In this document: one piece after another, positions 7,566 through 16,898 of the stretch
Layout of the letters: every line of letters starts with the position of its first letter
How positions within the stretch are numbered: position 1 is the first letter of the stretch
Source: JBBQXK01 sp038209775
GTDB taxonomy: Bacteria > Pseudomonadota > Alphaproteobacteria > Rhodobacterales > Rhodobacteraceae
Direction of reading: 5' to 3'
Assembly (NCBI GenBank): GCA_038209775.1
Contig: JBBQXK010000005.1
Location: 1 to 64,000, forward strand
DNA length: 64,000 nucleotides
Program-made: the position numbers and the translations under genes
The notes under the pieces: generated by a model
Databases searched by the model: none
What the model was told of the DNA's origin: nothing
What the model saw: only the letters and a program-made list of their open reading frames with translations

Positions 7566-10165
7566 ACCTGTTGTCGCTCTTGGCCGATGTGCTGATGGTG
7601 GGCCATTCGCTGATCGGTCCGGTGCTGCCCGGCATGGTCGAGACGGCGCTGACGGCGCGGGGCACACCCGCAACGGTACAGGCGCAGGTCATCAACGGCG
7701 CACCCCTGAAATTCCAGTGGGAAAATGGCGCACTGGCCGAAGGGGTGGATGGCCGCGCCGAACTGGCGCGCGGCCTGACCGATGTGCTGATCCTGACCGA
7801 GGCGATCCCGCTGGCCAATCAGGTGCAATGGAACGACAGCGCAGGCATGGTGGCGCTGTGGGCCGATGCGGCCTGGGCCGCGAACCCGCAAACACAGGTG
7901 CTGATCTACGAGACGTGGCATTCCCTGCGCAGCGGCCCGGGGGCCGTGATCCCCGACGATCCGGGGGGCGGCGTGGCCTGGGCCGACCGTCTGAGCGCCG
8001 ACCTGCCCCTGTGGCAAAGCCTGGGCGACCGCGCCAATGCCGCGCGGCCCGAAGGTACACCCCCGGTGCGGCTGATCCCGGCAGGGCAGGCGATGGGGCG
8101 GCTGGCGGCCGAGGCGGCGGCGGGCCTTGTGCCGGGTGCGACCGGCATCGGCGATTTCTTTGACGACGACATTCATCCGAACGGCAAGGGCCTGTACCTT
8201 ATCGCCATGGTGCATATGGCTACCATCACCGGTGACAGCCCGGTCGGCCTGCCGTCCAAGCTGGTCCGTGTCTGGCCCAACCGCCGCGCCGTGGTGCCCG
8301 ACGACATGGCGCTGGTCCTGCAGCGCATCGCCTCGGACACGGTCCGCGAATATCGCGTGGCCGAGGATGCGCGGCTGGCCAACCCGCCCCCCCCTATAAA
8401 AGCCCCCACACCTGTCCCCGAACCACAGCCCGAACCTGCGGCACCCGCCCCCGAACCAGCCCCCGCGACACCCGACCCCGCCCCGACCGACGCCGAGGTC
8501 AGCGCGGCCCTGATGCCCGCCCCCGACATCGCGCTTTTGGGTGGAGTGACCAACCCGAACCTTGCCCTTGGCCTTGCGGGCATTGCCGATTGGTCGGTGC
8601 AGCAGCCGTTCCTTGACCTGATGAAGACCGCCCGCCCCTGGATCGCGCACAAGCCGGGCCAATGGGGCGGGTGGGACTATGCAGCCCTTGTCGCCGGCGG
8701 TCAGGTCGACCCCCACGGCTGGCCCCGGGCCCTGCCCAATGGGGCCACGGGGATGACGACGCTGGTGCTGACCGACCTGCCGCAAGAGGCCCGCCATGCC
8801 GCTGGCCGCCATGTGCTGCGCTGGCAGGGCCGTGGCGTGGTCAAGGTCGAGGGTCGGGTGGCGCAGATGGATGTGGGTCAGGACCGCATCGCGTTCGACT
8901 ACACCCCCGGCCCGGGATCGGTGATCGTGACGCTGACGGCGATTGATCCCGCCGATCCGATCCGCGCCATGTCGCTGGTGCGTGAAGACCGGCTGGTGGC
9001 GCATGCGGCGGGCCACATCTTCAACCCCGACTGGCTGTCGCGCCTTCGCGGGGTCAGGATGGTGCGCTTCATGGACTGGATGGCGACCAACGACGCCACC
9101 CTGTCACTGGCCGCCGACCGCCCCCTGCCCGGCGATTTCACCTGGGGCCTGAAGGGCGCGCCGGTCGAGGTAATGGTGGCGCTGGCCAACGAATTGCGCG
9201 CCGACCCGTGGTTCACCATCCCGCATCTGGCCGAAGATGCGCTGGTGCGTGACATGGCAACGGTGGTGCGCAACGGCCTGTCGCCTGATCTGCACGCCCA
9301 TGTCGAGTTTTCCAACGAAGTCTGGAACTGGCAATTCCGACAGGCCCAATGGGCCGAGGATCAGGGCCGCGCCCGCTGGGGCCGTGACGGCACCTGGGTG
9401 CAATACTATGCCCTGCGCGCCACCGAAGTGGCCGCGATCTGGACCGATGTGTTCGGCACCGATGCCGACCGCCGGCTGGTGCGCGTGATCTCCAGCCAGA
9501 CCGGCTGGCTGGGGCTTGAGGAACAGGTGCTTGACGCACCGCTGGTGGTGGCCGAGGGCAAGCCTGCGCCAAGGCTGTCGTTCGATGCCTATGCCGTTAC
9601 GGGCTATTTCGCGGGGCAGTTGGGCACGCCCGAAAAGGCGCCGGTGGTAAAGGGCTGGCTTGACCAAAGCCTTGCCGCCGCCAATGCGCAGGCCGATGCA
9701 CAGGGTCTGACGGCGGCAGCGCGCGCTGCCTTTGTGGCAGAACACCGCTTTGACCGGGCGACGGCGCGGGCCGCGACCGAGCTTGAGAACGGCTTTGTCA
9801 CCGGCCAGACCGATGACACCCTTGTGTCCCTTCTGACCCAGACCCTGCCGCACCATGCCCGCACCGCAGCGGCGGCTGACCTGCGGCTGATGATGTACGA
9901 AGGCGGCACGCATGTGGTGGGGGCGGGGCCTGCGGTCGATGATGCGGACCTGTCGGCGTTCTTCCACCACCTGAACTACAGCCCCGAGATGGGTGAGTTG
10001 TACTCCCGCCTGATCGAAGGCTGGTCCAGCCTGACCGACGCGCCGTTCAACGGCTTTGTCGATGTTCAGGTGCCCTCGAAATGGGGCAGTTGGGGTGCCT
10101 TGCGGCATCTGGGCGACGAAAACCCCCGCTGGCGCGCCTTGGCCGGGCCCTGCGCCGCGTGCTAA
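7562..10165 (+). CDS. SGNH-like domain fused to putative glycoside hydrolase domain
   Basis: An 867-residue two-domain protein. Residues 1-265 repeat the SGNH-like design of the previous gene: GHSL (S16) and DDIH (D202, H205), with YETWH at 116-120. A Pro/Ala/Glu-rich linker covers about 273-312. The C-terminal part (about 325-867) looks like a TIM-barrel glycosidase: SNEVWN (584-589) matches the Asn-Glu of clan A acid/base residues, and E780 in MMYEGGTH is a candidate nucleophile. No signal peptide is obvious at this start, which is odd for a presumed polysaccharide enzyme. It overlaps the preceding gene by four bases. Function is inferred: de-acylation plus cleavage of the locus's own polymer, or an assembly quality-control role. 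Confidence 0.68.
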   Translation: MNLLSLLADVLMVGHSLIGPVLPGMVETALTARGTPATVQAQVINGAPLKFQWENGALAEGVDGRAELARGLTDVLILTEAIPLANQVQWNDSAGMVALWADAAWAANPQTQVLIYETWHSLRSGPGAVIPDDPGGGVAWADRLSADLPLWQSLGDRANAARPEGTPPVRLIPAGQAMGRLAAEAAAGLVPGATGIGDFFDDDIHPNGKGLYLIAMVHMATITGDSPVGLPSKLVRVWPNRRAVVPDDMALVLQRIASDTVREYRVAEDARLANPPPPIKAPTPVPEPQPEPAAPAPEPAPATPDPAPTDAEVSAALMPAPDIALLGGVTNPNLALGLAGIADWSVQQPFLDLMKTARPWIAHKPGQWGGWDYAALVAGGQVDPHGWPRALPNGATGMTTLVLTDLPQEARHAAGRHVLRWQGRGVVKVEGRVAQMDVGQDRIAFDYTPGPGSVIVTLTAIDPADPIRAMSLVREDRLVAHAAGHIFNPDWLSRLRGVRMVRFMDWMATNDATLSLAADRPLPGDFTWGLKGAPVEVMVALANELRADPWFTIPHLAEDALVRDMATVVRNGLSPDLHAHVEFSNEVWNWQFRQAQWAEDQGRARWGRDGTWVQYYALRATEVAAIWTDVFGTDADRRLVRVISSQTGWLGLEEQVLDAPLVVAEGKPAPRLSFDAYAVTGYFAGQLGTPEKAPVVKGWLDQSLAAANAQADAQGLTAAARAAFVAEHRFDRATARAATELENGFVTGQTDDTLVSLLTQTLPHHARTAAAADLRLMMYEGGTHVVGAGPAVDDADLSAFFHHLNYSPEMGELYSRLIEGWSSLTDAPFNGFVDVQVPSKWGSWGALRHLGDENPRWRALAGPCAAC

Positions 10166-10983
10166 GCGTGATCATCCCCGCCTCGAACGAGGCTGCATGG
10201 ATCGGGCCATGCATGGCCGCGCTATTCGCGTCCGATCCGGTTCCGGGCGGGGCCGAGGCGGTGGTGGTGGCGAACGGCTGCACCGACGACACCGCCGACC
10301 GCGCGCGTGACATGCGCGCGCTGGCCGAGGCGCGGGGCTGGCGGCTGACGGTGATCGAGCGTGCCACTGGCGGCAAACCCGCCGCGCTGAACGCAGGCGA
10401 CGAAGCGGCGACAGGTGAGTTACGCGCCTATCTGGATGCCGACGTGCAGGTGGCGCCCACACTGATGGCGCAGCTTGTGCTGGCTCTGGCCGAACCGGCA
10501 CCCCTTTATGCCACCGGCAGCCCCGTGATCCCCCGCGCGGCAAGCCGGGTCACCCGCGCCTATGCCCGGTTCTGGCAGCGCCTGCCCTTTGCGGCGGGCG
10601 AGGCGCCCGGCATGGGCCTGTTCGCGGTGAACGCCGCAGGCCGCGCGAGGTGGGGCGTTTTCCCGGCGATCATCTCGGACGATACGTTTGTGCGGCTGCA
10701 GTTCACCCCGGCGGAACGGGTGCAAGTGCCCGCAACCTACCTGTGGCCGATGATCGAGGGGTTTGCCGCCCTCGTCCGCGTCCGCCGCAGGCAGGATGCG
10801 GGTGTGGCCGAAATTGCCCGCTTGTACCCGGCCCTTGTCGACCGCGAAGGCAAGACGCGCCTGGGGCCATGGGGCCTGATCCTGCTGGCCCTGCGCGAAC
10901 CTGTGGGCTTTGCCGTCTATGCCGCTGTTTCGCTGGCGGTGCGGCGTTCGCGCGGTCAGACGGGCTGGGTGCGCGGGCGATAG
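10159..10983 (+). CDS. glycosyltransferase family 2
   Basis: A 274-residue GT2 enzyme. The N-terminus reads LSVIIPASNEAAWIG, the donor-binding start of GT-A folds, followed by VVVANGCTDDT and a DxD-type LDADVQ motif. The C-terminal 40 residues contain a hydrophobic segment before a basic tail, so it is probably membrane-associated on the cytoplasmic face. The GTG at 10159 overlaps the end of the SGNH/glycosidase gene by seven bases and places the Rossmann strand at residue 2; longer frames add unrelated arginine-rich sequence. It would add one sugar to the lipid-linked repeat unit. The gene ends one base from the convergent GT4 gene. Confidence 0.83.
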   Translation: MLSVIIPASNEAAWIGPCMAALFASDPVPGGAEAVVVANGCTDDTADRARDMRALAEARGWRLTVIERATGGKPAALNAGDEAATGELRAYLDADVQVAPTLMAQLVLALAEPAPLYATGSPVIPRAASRVTRAYARFWQRLPFAAGEAPGMGLFAVNAAGRARWGVFPAIISDDTFVRLQFTPAERVQVPATYLWPMIEGFAALVRVRRRQDAGVAEIARLYPALVDREGKTRLGPWGLILLALREPVGFAVYAAVSLAVRRSRGQTGWVRGR

Positions 10984-10984
10984 A

Positions 10985-12199
10985 TCATGGCTGGCGGATC
11001 AGCGCCGCCAGACGCCCCGCCTCGTCGTCGATGTCATGGCGGGCCAGCACCCGGGCGCGCGCGGCGGCGCACATTTCGGCCAGCCGGTCGGGTGGTGTCA
11101 TGGCCAACGCATGGATCGCGGCGGCAAGGGCGATGGGGTCGCCCGCCGGCACCAGCCAGCCGGTTTCACCCGGGATCACCAGTTCGGGTATGCCCGCAAT
11201 CGCCGTGGCAATCACCGGCCGCCCCGCCGCCATCGCTTCCATCGCGACCACCGGCAACCCTTCGGCAAAGGATGACAGGACCAGCGCCTGCGCCCGCGCC
11301 AGCGCCGCGCGCACCCCGGCATCGTCCTGCCACCCCGCGAAGGTCACCTGCGACATCAGCCCCGCCGCCGCAACCTGTGCCTGCAACGCCGGGCGCAGCG
11401 GGCCGTCGCCGACCAGCGTCAGGTGCAGCCCGGGGTTGCGCTTGCGCGCCAAAGCAACAGCCTCGATCAACAGCGCCAGCCCCTTTTGCCCCGCCATCCG
11501 CCCGATGGCTACCAGATGCGGCCCGCCGGGGGGCGGCGGTACGGGGTCGTCGGGAAAGGCCGCGGGGTCGATGCCGCAATGGATCACCTTCAGGCGGGGC
11601 CACAGCGCAGGGTCAGACCAGCGGTACAACTGGCTGCGACCAAAGCTGGATATGGCCACAGCAAACGTCGCCCGCGCGATCTTGTCGGACAGCGACAGCG
11701 CATGCGGCGCATCGAACTCCTCCGGCCCATGCACGGTGAAACTATAGCGCGGGCCGCCCAGGGCCTGCACCAGCATTGCGACGGTGGCCGAATTGGTGCC
11801 GAAATGCGCATGCAGATGGCCGATCCCCAATGTCCGGCACCGCCGCGCCACAAACGCCGCCTCGGCCCAATAGATCAGATGCCGCAGCCGCCCGCCGGTG
11901 CCGTCGCCCCCCCCCGCCCCGCGCGCCCCGCAAGCCATCGCCAGCCGCAGCGACGCCAGTGCCCCCCGCTGCCGCAACCCCCAGAACGCGGCACCCAGCA
12001 ACGCCGGTCGCCCCGTCTCCAGCACATGTTCGGTGCGCGCGTCCTCGGCCTTGTCCGCCGCCTCGACCAGTGCGGCACGATCAGACCGCATGGCAAAGCG
12101 GTGGATGTGGAACCCCAACCGCTCCATCGCGTGGATCTCGCGGCGGATGAATGTCTGCGAAGCGCGGGGATAGGTGTTCACAAGATAGGCGATTTTCAC
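10985..12199 (-). CDS. glycosyltransferase family 4
   Basis: A 404-residue GT-B glycosyltransferase similar to colanic-acid-type enzymes. Features: N-terminal AYLVNTYPRASQTFIRREI, HAHFGTN in the acceptor half, the donor-domain start GRMAGQKGLALLIEA, and the E-x7-E motif in SSFAEGLPVVAMEAMAAG that binds the nucleotide sugar. Start is the GTG at 12199, which puts the first beta strand (KIAYLVN) at residue 2. It is transcribed away from the flippase gene across a 112-base divergent promoter region (12200-12311). It probably transfers a hexose during assembly of the repeat unit in the cytoplasm. Confidence 0.87.
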   Translation of the reverse strand: MKIAYLVNTYPRASQTFIRREIHAMERLGFHIHRFAMRSDRAALVEAADKAEDARTEHVLETGRPALLGAAFWGLRQRGALASLRLAMACGARGAGGGDGTGGRLRHLIYWAEAAFVARRCRTLGIGHLHAHFGTNSATVAMLVQALGGPRYSFTVHGPEEFDAPHALSLSDKIARATFAVAISSFGRSQLYRWSDPALWPRLKVIHCGIDPAAFPDDPVPPPPGGPHLVAIGRMAGQKGLALLIEAVALARKRNPGLHLTLVGDGPLRPALQAQVAAAGLMSQVTFAGWQDDAGVRAALARAQALVLSSFAEGLPVVAMEAMAAGRPVIATAIAGIPELVIPGETGWLVPAGDPIALAAAIHALAMTPPDRLAEMCAAARARVLARHDIDDEAGRLAALIRQP

Positions 12200-12311
12200 C
12201 CCGGTGGCCCCCCGACACGTTGCAGTTGCGCGACGACTATCCGCGAAACCAGACCTTTCAAAGGCCACAATTTGGCGCGATAGAACGGCGCGGGCGACGA
12301 CGGGGGCGCGC

Positions 12312-13661
12312 ATGACCGGCACCGACAGCATGCCCCGACCGGGGATCGTGGCCCGCGCCCTGCGCGGGTCGGCGATCACGGCGCTGGCCTATGCCGGCAG
12401 TCAGGCGCTGCGGCTGGCGTCAAACCTGATCCTTGCGCGCCTGTTGTTCCCCGAGGCGTTTGGCCTGATGGCACTGGTCAGCGTGGTGCTGGTGGGCTTG
12501 CAGATGTTCTCGGACATGGGGCTGTCGCCGGCCATCGCGCGGTCGGTGCGGGGCGACGATCCGGCGTTCCTTGATACCGCGTGGACGCTGCAGATCGGGC
12601 GCGGCGTGGTCTTGTGGCTGGGGGCCAGCCTGCTGGCCTGGCCGATGGCCGCTCTTTACGGCGCGCCCGAACTGCAATCGCTGATCCCTGTCGCCGCGCT
12701 GTCGCTGCTCATCGCAGGCTTCAACCCCACACGGATCGAGACCGCCAACCGCCACCTGATGCTGGGCCGGGTGACGGCGCTGGACGTGGCATCGCAGGCG
12801 GTGGGCATTGTCGTGATGGTGGCGGTGGCATGGGCGACCGGGTCAGTCTGGGCGCTGGTGGCGGGGGCGGTCGCGGGGGCGCTGGTCAAGCTGGCGCTGA
12901 TGACCACCCTGCTGCCCGGCCCCCGAAACCACCTGCGTTGGGAACCGGACGCTGGCCGCGAACTGGTGCATTTCGGCAAGTGGATCCTTCTGTCCACCGT
13001 CTGTGGCTTTGCCCTGTCGCAGGGCGACCGCCTGATCCTCGGGGCGTACCTCACGCTCGATCAGTTGGGCATCTACAACATTGGCTATTTCCTCGCGTCC
13101 TTTCCGTGGCTTCTGGGTGGGGCGGTCACTATGCGGGTGATGATCCCGCTTTACCGCGACGATCCTGCAGGTGCCAAGGCCACCAACGCCCCGCGCGTGC
13201 GCCGGATGCGGATGGCGATGACGGGGGGGCTTCTGGGCCTGTTGGGGCTTTTGGCACTGACCGGGGTGCCGCTGGTGCATCTGTTGTACGATGACCGCTA
13301 TGTCGCCGCCGGCGCCATCGTGGTGCTGGTGGCCTGTGTGCAGATGCCCGCCGTGGTGGGGATGACCTACGATCAGGCGGCGCTTGCGGCAGGCGATTCG
13401 CGGGCGTTCTTCGGCGTGCTTCTGGCCAAGGCCTGCTTGCAGACAGCGGCGGTGCTGATCGGCGCGCACAACTGGGGGCTGGTCGGCGCGCTGGCCGGGC
13501 AGGGGATTGCGCTGACCCTCGCCCACCCCCTCATCATCTGGCTGGCCCGCCGCCATCATGTGTGGGACCGGGGCCACGATATCGCAGGCGGCACCTTTGC
13601 CGCCCTTGCCGCAGCACTGGCGCTCTGGCTTAACCACGCGGCGATTGCCGCCCTGCCCTGA
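12312..13661 (+). CDS. Wzx-type oligosaccharide flippase
   Basis: A 449-residue polytopic membrane protein (about 12-14 hydrophobic helices) of the polysaccharide transporter superfamily. The opening ALRGSAITALAYAGSQALRL and the LILARLLFPEAFGLMAL segment are typical of lipopolysaccharide/EPS flippases. It would turn the undecaprenyl-linked repeat unit to the periplasmic face. Start at 12312 has a G-rich ribosome site (GGGGG) and removes an arginine-rich upstream extension. It heads the operon flippase-rfbC-rfbB-rfbD: rfbC follows after 16 bases and the rest overlap. Confidence 0.86.
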   Translation: MTGTDSMPRPGIVARALRGSAITALAYAGSQALRLASNLILARLLFPEAFGLMALVSVVLVGLQMFSDMGLSPAIARSVRGDDPAFLDTAWTLQIGRGVVLWLGASLLAWPMAALYGAPELQSLIPVAALSLLIAGFNPTRIETANRHLMLGRVTALDVASQAVGIVVMVAVAWATGSVWALVAGAVAGALVKLALMTTLLPGPRNHLRWEPDAGRELVHFGKWILLSTVCGFALSQGDRLILGAYLTLDQLGIYNIGYFLASFPWLLGGAVTMRVMIPLYRDDPAGAKATNAPRVRRMRMAMTGGLLGLLGLLALTGVPLVHLLYDDRYVAAGAIVVLVACVQMPAVVGMTYDQAALAAGDSRAFFGVLLAKACLQTAAVLIGAHNWGLVGALAGQGIALTLAHPLIIWLARRHHVWDRGHDIAGGTFAALAAALALWLNHAAIAALP

Positions 13662-13677
13662 CCCCCGGAGCCCGCCC

Positions 13678-14241
13678 GTGCAGATCGAACCGACCGCATT
13701 GCCCGATGTCCTGATCCTGACGCCTAACCGCTTCGGCGATGCGCGGGGGTGGTTCACTGAGACATGGAACGGGCCGAGAATGGCGGCCATGGGCATCGAC
13801 CTGACCTTTGTGCAGGACAACCATTCGATGTCGGCCCCGGCGGGCACCCTGCGCGGCCTGCACTACCAGAAACCCCCCCATGCACAGGACAAACTGGTGC
13901 GCTGCACCAAAGGGGCCATCCGCGACGTGGCGGTGGATGTGCGCCGGGGATCGCCCGCCTACGGCCAATGGGTAGCGGTGGACCTGACGGCAGAGAATAC
14001 GCGGCAACTCCTTGTGCCCAAGGGGTTTCTGCACGGCTTTGTCACCCTGACCCCGGACACCGAGGTGCAGTACAAATGCACCGACATCTACGCCCCCGAC
14101 TGCGACGGTGGCATCCGCTGGGATGACCCGGATATCGGCGTTGACTGGCGCACAGACACCCCGGTGCTTTCCGGCAAGGATCAGTCGGCCCCTTTCCTGC
14201 GTGACTGGATCAGCCCCTTCGAATGGCAGGGCACAGCATGA
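13678..14241 (+). CDS. rfbC: dTDP-4-dehydrorhamnose 3,5-epimerase
   Basis: A 187-residue cupin-fold epimerase of normal length. It converts dTDP-4-keto-6-deoxyglucose to the L-lyxo form, the second step from the dTDP-glucose dehydratase product toward dTDP-L-rhamnose. The catalytic His is H62 in LRGLHYQ, and the catalytic Tyr lies in CTDIYAP (Y138). GTG start at 13678 with GGAG seven bases upstream. The stop overlaps the ATG of rfbB by four bases. Confidence 0.95.
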   Translation: MQIEPTALPDVLILTPNRFGDARGWFTETWNGPRMAAMGIDLTFVQDNHSMSAPAGTLRGLHYQKPPHAQDKLVRCTKGAIRDVAVDVRRGSPAYGQWVAVDLTAENTRQLLVPKGFLHGFVTLTPDTEVQYKCTDIYAPDCDGGIRWDDPDIGVDWRTDTPVLSGKDQSAPFLRDWISPFEWQGTA

Positions 14242-15278
14242 AACTGCTGGTCACCGGGGGGGCGGGGTTCATCGGCTCGGCTGTCGTCCGTCAGGCAGTG
14301 GCACAGGGCCATACGGTGGTGAACCTTGATGCGCTGACCTATGCCGCGAACCTTGCAAACGTGGCGTCGGTGGCAGGATCGCACCTCTATGCCTTTGAAC
14401 ACGCCGATATCCGCGACCGCGCACGGCTGGATCAGGTGATGGCCGAACACCGCCCCGATGCGGTCATGCACCTTGCCGCCGAAAGCCACGTCGACCGCTC
14501 CATCGACGCCCCCGGAGATTTCATCGAGACGAACGTGACCGGCACCTTCAACCTTCTTGAGGCCGCGCGGGCCTTCTGGACACGGCAGGGCAAACCCGCC
14601 GCTTTCCGCTTTCACCACATCTCGACGGATGAGGTGTTCGGCTCGCTCGGGGCCCAGGGCAAGTTCACCGAAACCACCCCCTATGCCCCGAACAGCCCCT
14701 ATTCCGCCTCAAAGGCCGCCAGCGACCATCTGGTGCGCGCATGGCACGAGACGTACGGCCTGCCGGTGGTGATGACCAACTGTTCGAACAACTACGGCCC
14801 CTTCCACTTCCCGGAAAAGCTGATCCCCGTGGTGATCCTGAACGCGCTGCATGGCCGCCCGATCCCCGTCTATGGGCAGGGCCTGAACATCCGCGACTGG
14901 CTCTATGTCGAGGATCACGCCGATGCCCTGCTGACAGTCCTGTCCCGGGGCCGCGTCGGTCGCAGCTACAACATCGGCGGCGAGAATGAGGCGCGCAATA
15001 TCGACCTTGTCCGCATGATCTGCGCCCTTCTGGACGAGATGCACCCCGCGGGTGCGCCCCATGACCGCCTGATCACCCACGTCACCGACCGCCCCGGCCA
15101 CGACGCCCGCTATGCCATCGACCCGGCCCGCATCCGGGATGAACTGGGCTGGCGGCCATCGGTCACGCTGGAACAGGGGCTGCGGCTGACGGTGCGCTGG
15201 TATCTCGACAATGCCGCGTGGTGGCAACCGCTGCTGGACCGGCAGGGTCTGGGCACGCGGCTGGGGACCGGGGGATGA
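14238..15278 (+). CDS. rfbB: dTDP-glucose 4,6-dehydratase
   Basis: A 346-residue extended SDR. GGAGFIG (7-13) binds NAD, STDEVFG (129-135) holds the Asp-Glu pair that drives dehydration, and Y155/K159 (YSASK) form the catalytic pair. The product is dTDP-4-keto-6-deoxyglucose, the substrate of RfbC. Both ends overlap neighbours (ATGA with rfbC and with rfbD), so the three rhamnose genes are translationally coupled. The thymidylyltransferase (rfbA) that makes the dTDP-glucose substrate is not in the window. Confidence 0.96.
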   Translation: MKLLVTGGAGFIGSAVVRQAVAQGHTVVNLDALTYAANLANVASVAGSHLYAFEHADIRDRARLDQVMAEHRPDAVMHLAAESHVDRSIDAPGDFIETNVTGTFNLLEAARAFWTRQGKPAAFRFHHISTDEVFGSLGAQGKFTETTPYAPNSPYSASKAASDHLVRAWHETYGLPVVMTNCSNNYGPFHFPEKLIPVVILNALHGRPIPVYGQGLNIRDWLYVEDHADALLTVLSRGRVGRSYNIGGENEARNIDLVRMICALLDEMHPAGAPHDRLITHVTDRPGHDARYAIDPARIRDELGWRPSVTLEQGLRLTVRWYLDNAAWWQPLLDRQGLGTRLGTGG

Positions 15279-16126
15279 GGGTTCTGGTCTTTGGCCAAAG
15301 CGGTCAGGTCGCCACCGAACTGGCGCTGCGCTGTCCGCCGGGGATAACGGCAACCTTCCTTGGCCGCGACATGGCCGACCTTTCGGACCCCGCCGCCTGT
15401 GCCGCCATGATCGGCCAACCCGACGCCGTCATCAACGCCGCCGCCTGGACCGCCGTCGACCGTGCCGAGGCGGAAGAGGCCGCAGCAACACTGGTCAACG
15501 GTGCCGCCCCCACCGCCATGGCGCGCGTCTGTGCCGACCAGCAGATCCCGTTTCTGCATCTCTCGACTGACTATGTCTTTGACGGTGCCGGTGACCGCGC
15601 CTTTGCCCCCGACCACCCCACCGCCCCGCTTGGGGCCTATGGCCGGTCGAAACTGTCGGGCGAGGTGGGCGTGCGCGCGGCAGGCGGGGCGCATCTGATC
15701 CTGCGCACATCGTGGGTCGTGTCGGCGCATGGCACCAATTTCGTCAAGACCATGCTGCGGCTGGGCCGCGAACGCACCAGCCTGAACGTGGTGGCCGACC
15801 AGATCGGCGGCCCGACCCCCGCCGCCGCGATCGCTGACGTGCTTTTCGTGGCGGCAACCGCGATGGCACAGGGGGCAACGGGCGGCACCCATCATTTCGC
15901 AGGCGCGCCCGACACCAGTTGGGCAGACTTTGCACGCGCCATCATGGCCCGCGCAGCCCTGCCCTGCACCATCACCGACATCCCCTCCTCTGCCTATCCC
16001 ACCCCCGCCCGCCGCCCCGCCAACTCGCGGCTCGACTGCCGGTCGTTCCAGCGCGCCTTCGGTGTGGCCAGACCCGACTGGCAGGACGGCCTTGCGGCGA
16101 TCATCGACAACCTTTCACCAAGGTAG
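15275..16126 (+). CDS. rfbD: dTDP-4-dehydrorhamnose reductase
   Basis: A 283-residue reductive SDR that completes dTDP-L-rhamnose. Features: GQSGQVA (7-13) nucleotide loop, STDYVFDG (97-104), and Y122/K126 of YGRSK. Last gene of the flippase-rfbCBD operon, overlapping rfbB by four bases. The 174-base gap to the next gene contains an AT-richer stretch that may hold a new promoter. Confidence 0.95.
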   Translation: MRVLVFGQSGQVATELALRCPPGITATFLGRDMADLSDPAACAAMIGQPDAVINAAAWTAVDRAEAEEAAATLVNGAAPTAMARVCADQQIPFLHLSTDYVFDGAGDRAFAPDHPTAPLGAYGRSKLSGEVGVRAAGGAHLILRTSWVVSAHGTNFVKTMLRLGRERTSLNVVADQIGGPTPAAAIADVLFVAATAMAQGATGGTHHFAGAPDTSWADFARAIMARAALPCTITDIPSSAYPTPARRPANSRLDCRSFQRAFGVARPDWQDGLAAIIDNLSPR

Positions 16127-16300
16127 GTCCCCCGGGGGGGCACGATGCGCGACACTTGGCCGGAAATTTCCTTAACGCTGACGATTTTCCGCCGCATTTG
16201 CCGATCACAGTGGTGAAGTCAGCAATGGCCTGCAATGTCTGGTTGCATTTCGTTAATGATTTCGGCCCAATGTTCGTCAAGATATGCGGAGGAAAGATCA

Positions 16301-16504
16301 ATGGTTGCGACAATCGCCATGTCCGGGGTCATCACCGGCATTCTGGCCGCCGCCTTTGCCCTTATGTCGGGCCTGTCGGTTCTGGGTGTCATCCTCGCCT
16401 ACTGCCTGACCGGCAGCGTGGCGGCGGTTCTGGTCGTGGCTGCGGTGGCCCTGCGTCCTGACGCCACCACCGATGAAAGCCAGACCGAAACGCAGACCGC
16501 CTGA
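16301..16504 (+). CDS. small membrane protein of unknown function
   Basis: A 67-residue protein with two hydrophobic segments (about 3-24 and 27-50) and a short acidic, Thr/Glu-rich hydrophilic tail. I do not recognise a family. Support for it being real: a near-perfect ribosome site (GGAGGAAAG) six bases before the ATG, no competing ORF of quality, and a preceding AT-richer leader. It lies alone between rfbD and the sugar transferase inside the EPS locus, so a role in polymer assembly or secretion is possible but not shown. Confidence 0.62.
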   Translation: MVATIAMSGVITGILAAAFALMSGLSVLGVILAYCLTGSVAAVLVVAAVALRPDATTDESQTETQTA

Positions 16505-16898
16505 ACCAGGGCGCTTTCACGTCGGGCGACCTGCGGCACCTGAACCCCGCCCACCGGCCCGACACCAACCACCCCCCCGATTTCACCACTTACAGAAACA
16601 ACCGCGCCATGCGCCGGTTGCCCCTTCGCCTGCCCCGTTCCCGCCTGCCGCCGGTCTGCCGGCGTCCGACGTGACCGGCCCCAGAGCGAATCACCAGGCC
16701 CCCGCCTTTGCACCCGCAGCATGGCATTGACAACCACAGGTTGATCTCGACCTCCGTTCACCATAATGTGGCAGCCGAGTGGCATAATTCCTTGGTAAAT
16801 GCGGCGGAAACCAGTCCTGACTGCGACGATCTTGGTCGCCAAGTCCCTAACAAAGAAGGTAAAATACAAAGTGGGGGCGCTCGAAGAGAGTGTTTGTG
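16505..16898. other. 394-base intergenic region upstream of the sugar transferase leader
   Basis: No convincing protein gene. The first half is GC-rich; the second half (about 16720-16898) is clearly AT-richer than the surroundings and probably carries the promoter for the sugar transferase. A TTGACA word occurs at 16727-16732, but no -10-like hexamer lies at a normal distance, so I do not call a specific promoter. Confidence 0.4.

Noticed and set aside
7475..9016. A 513-codon minus-strand ORF opposite the SGNH/glycosidase genes
   Set aside because: His/Gly/Arg-rich translation without domains; antisense to coding DNA with clear motifs.
16727..16767. TTGACA/CATAAT as a sigma70 promoter
   Set aside because: The spacer is 29 bases, too long.
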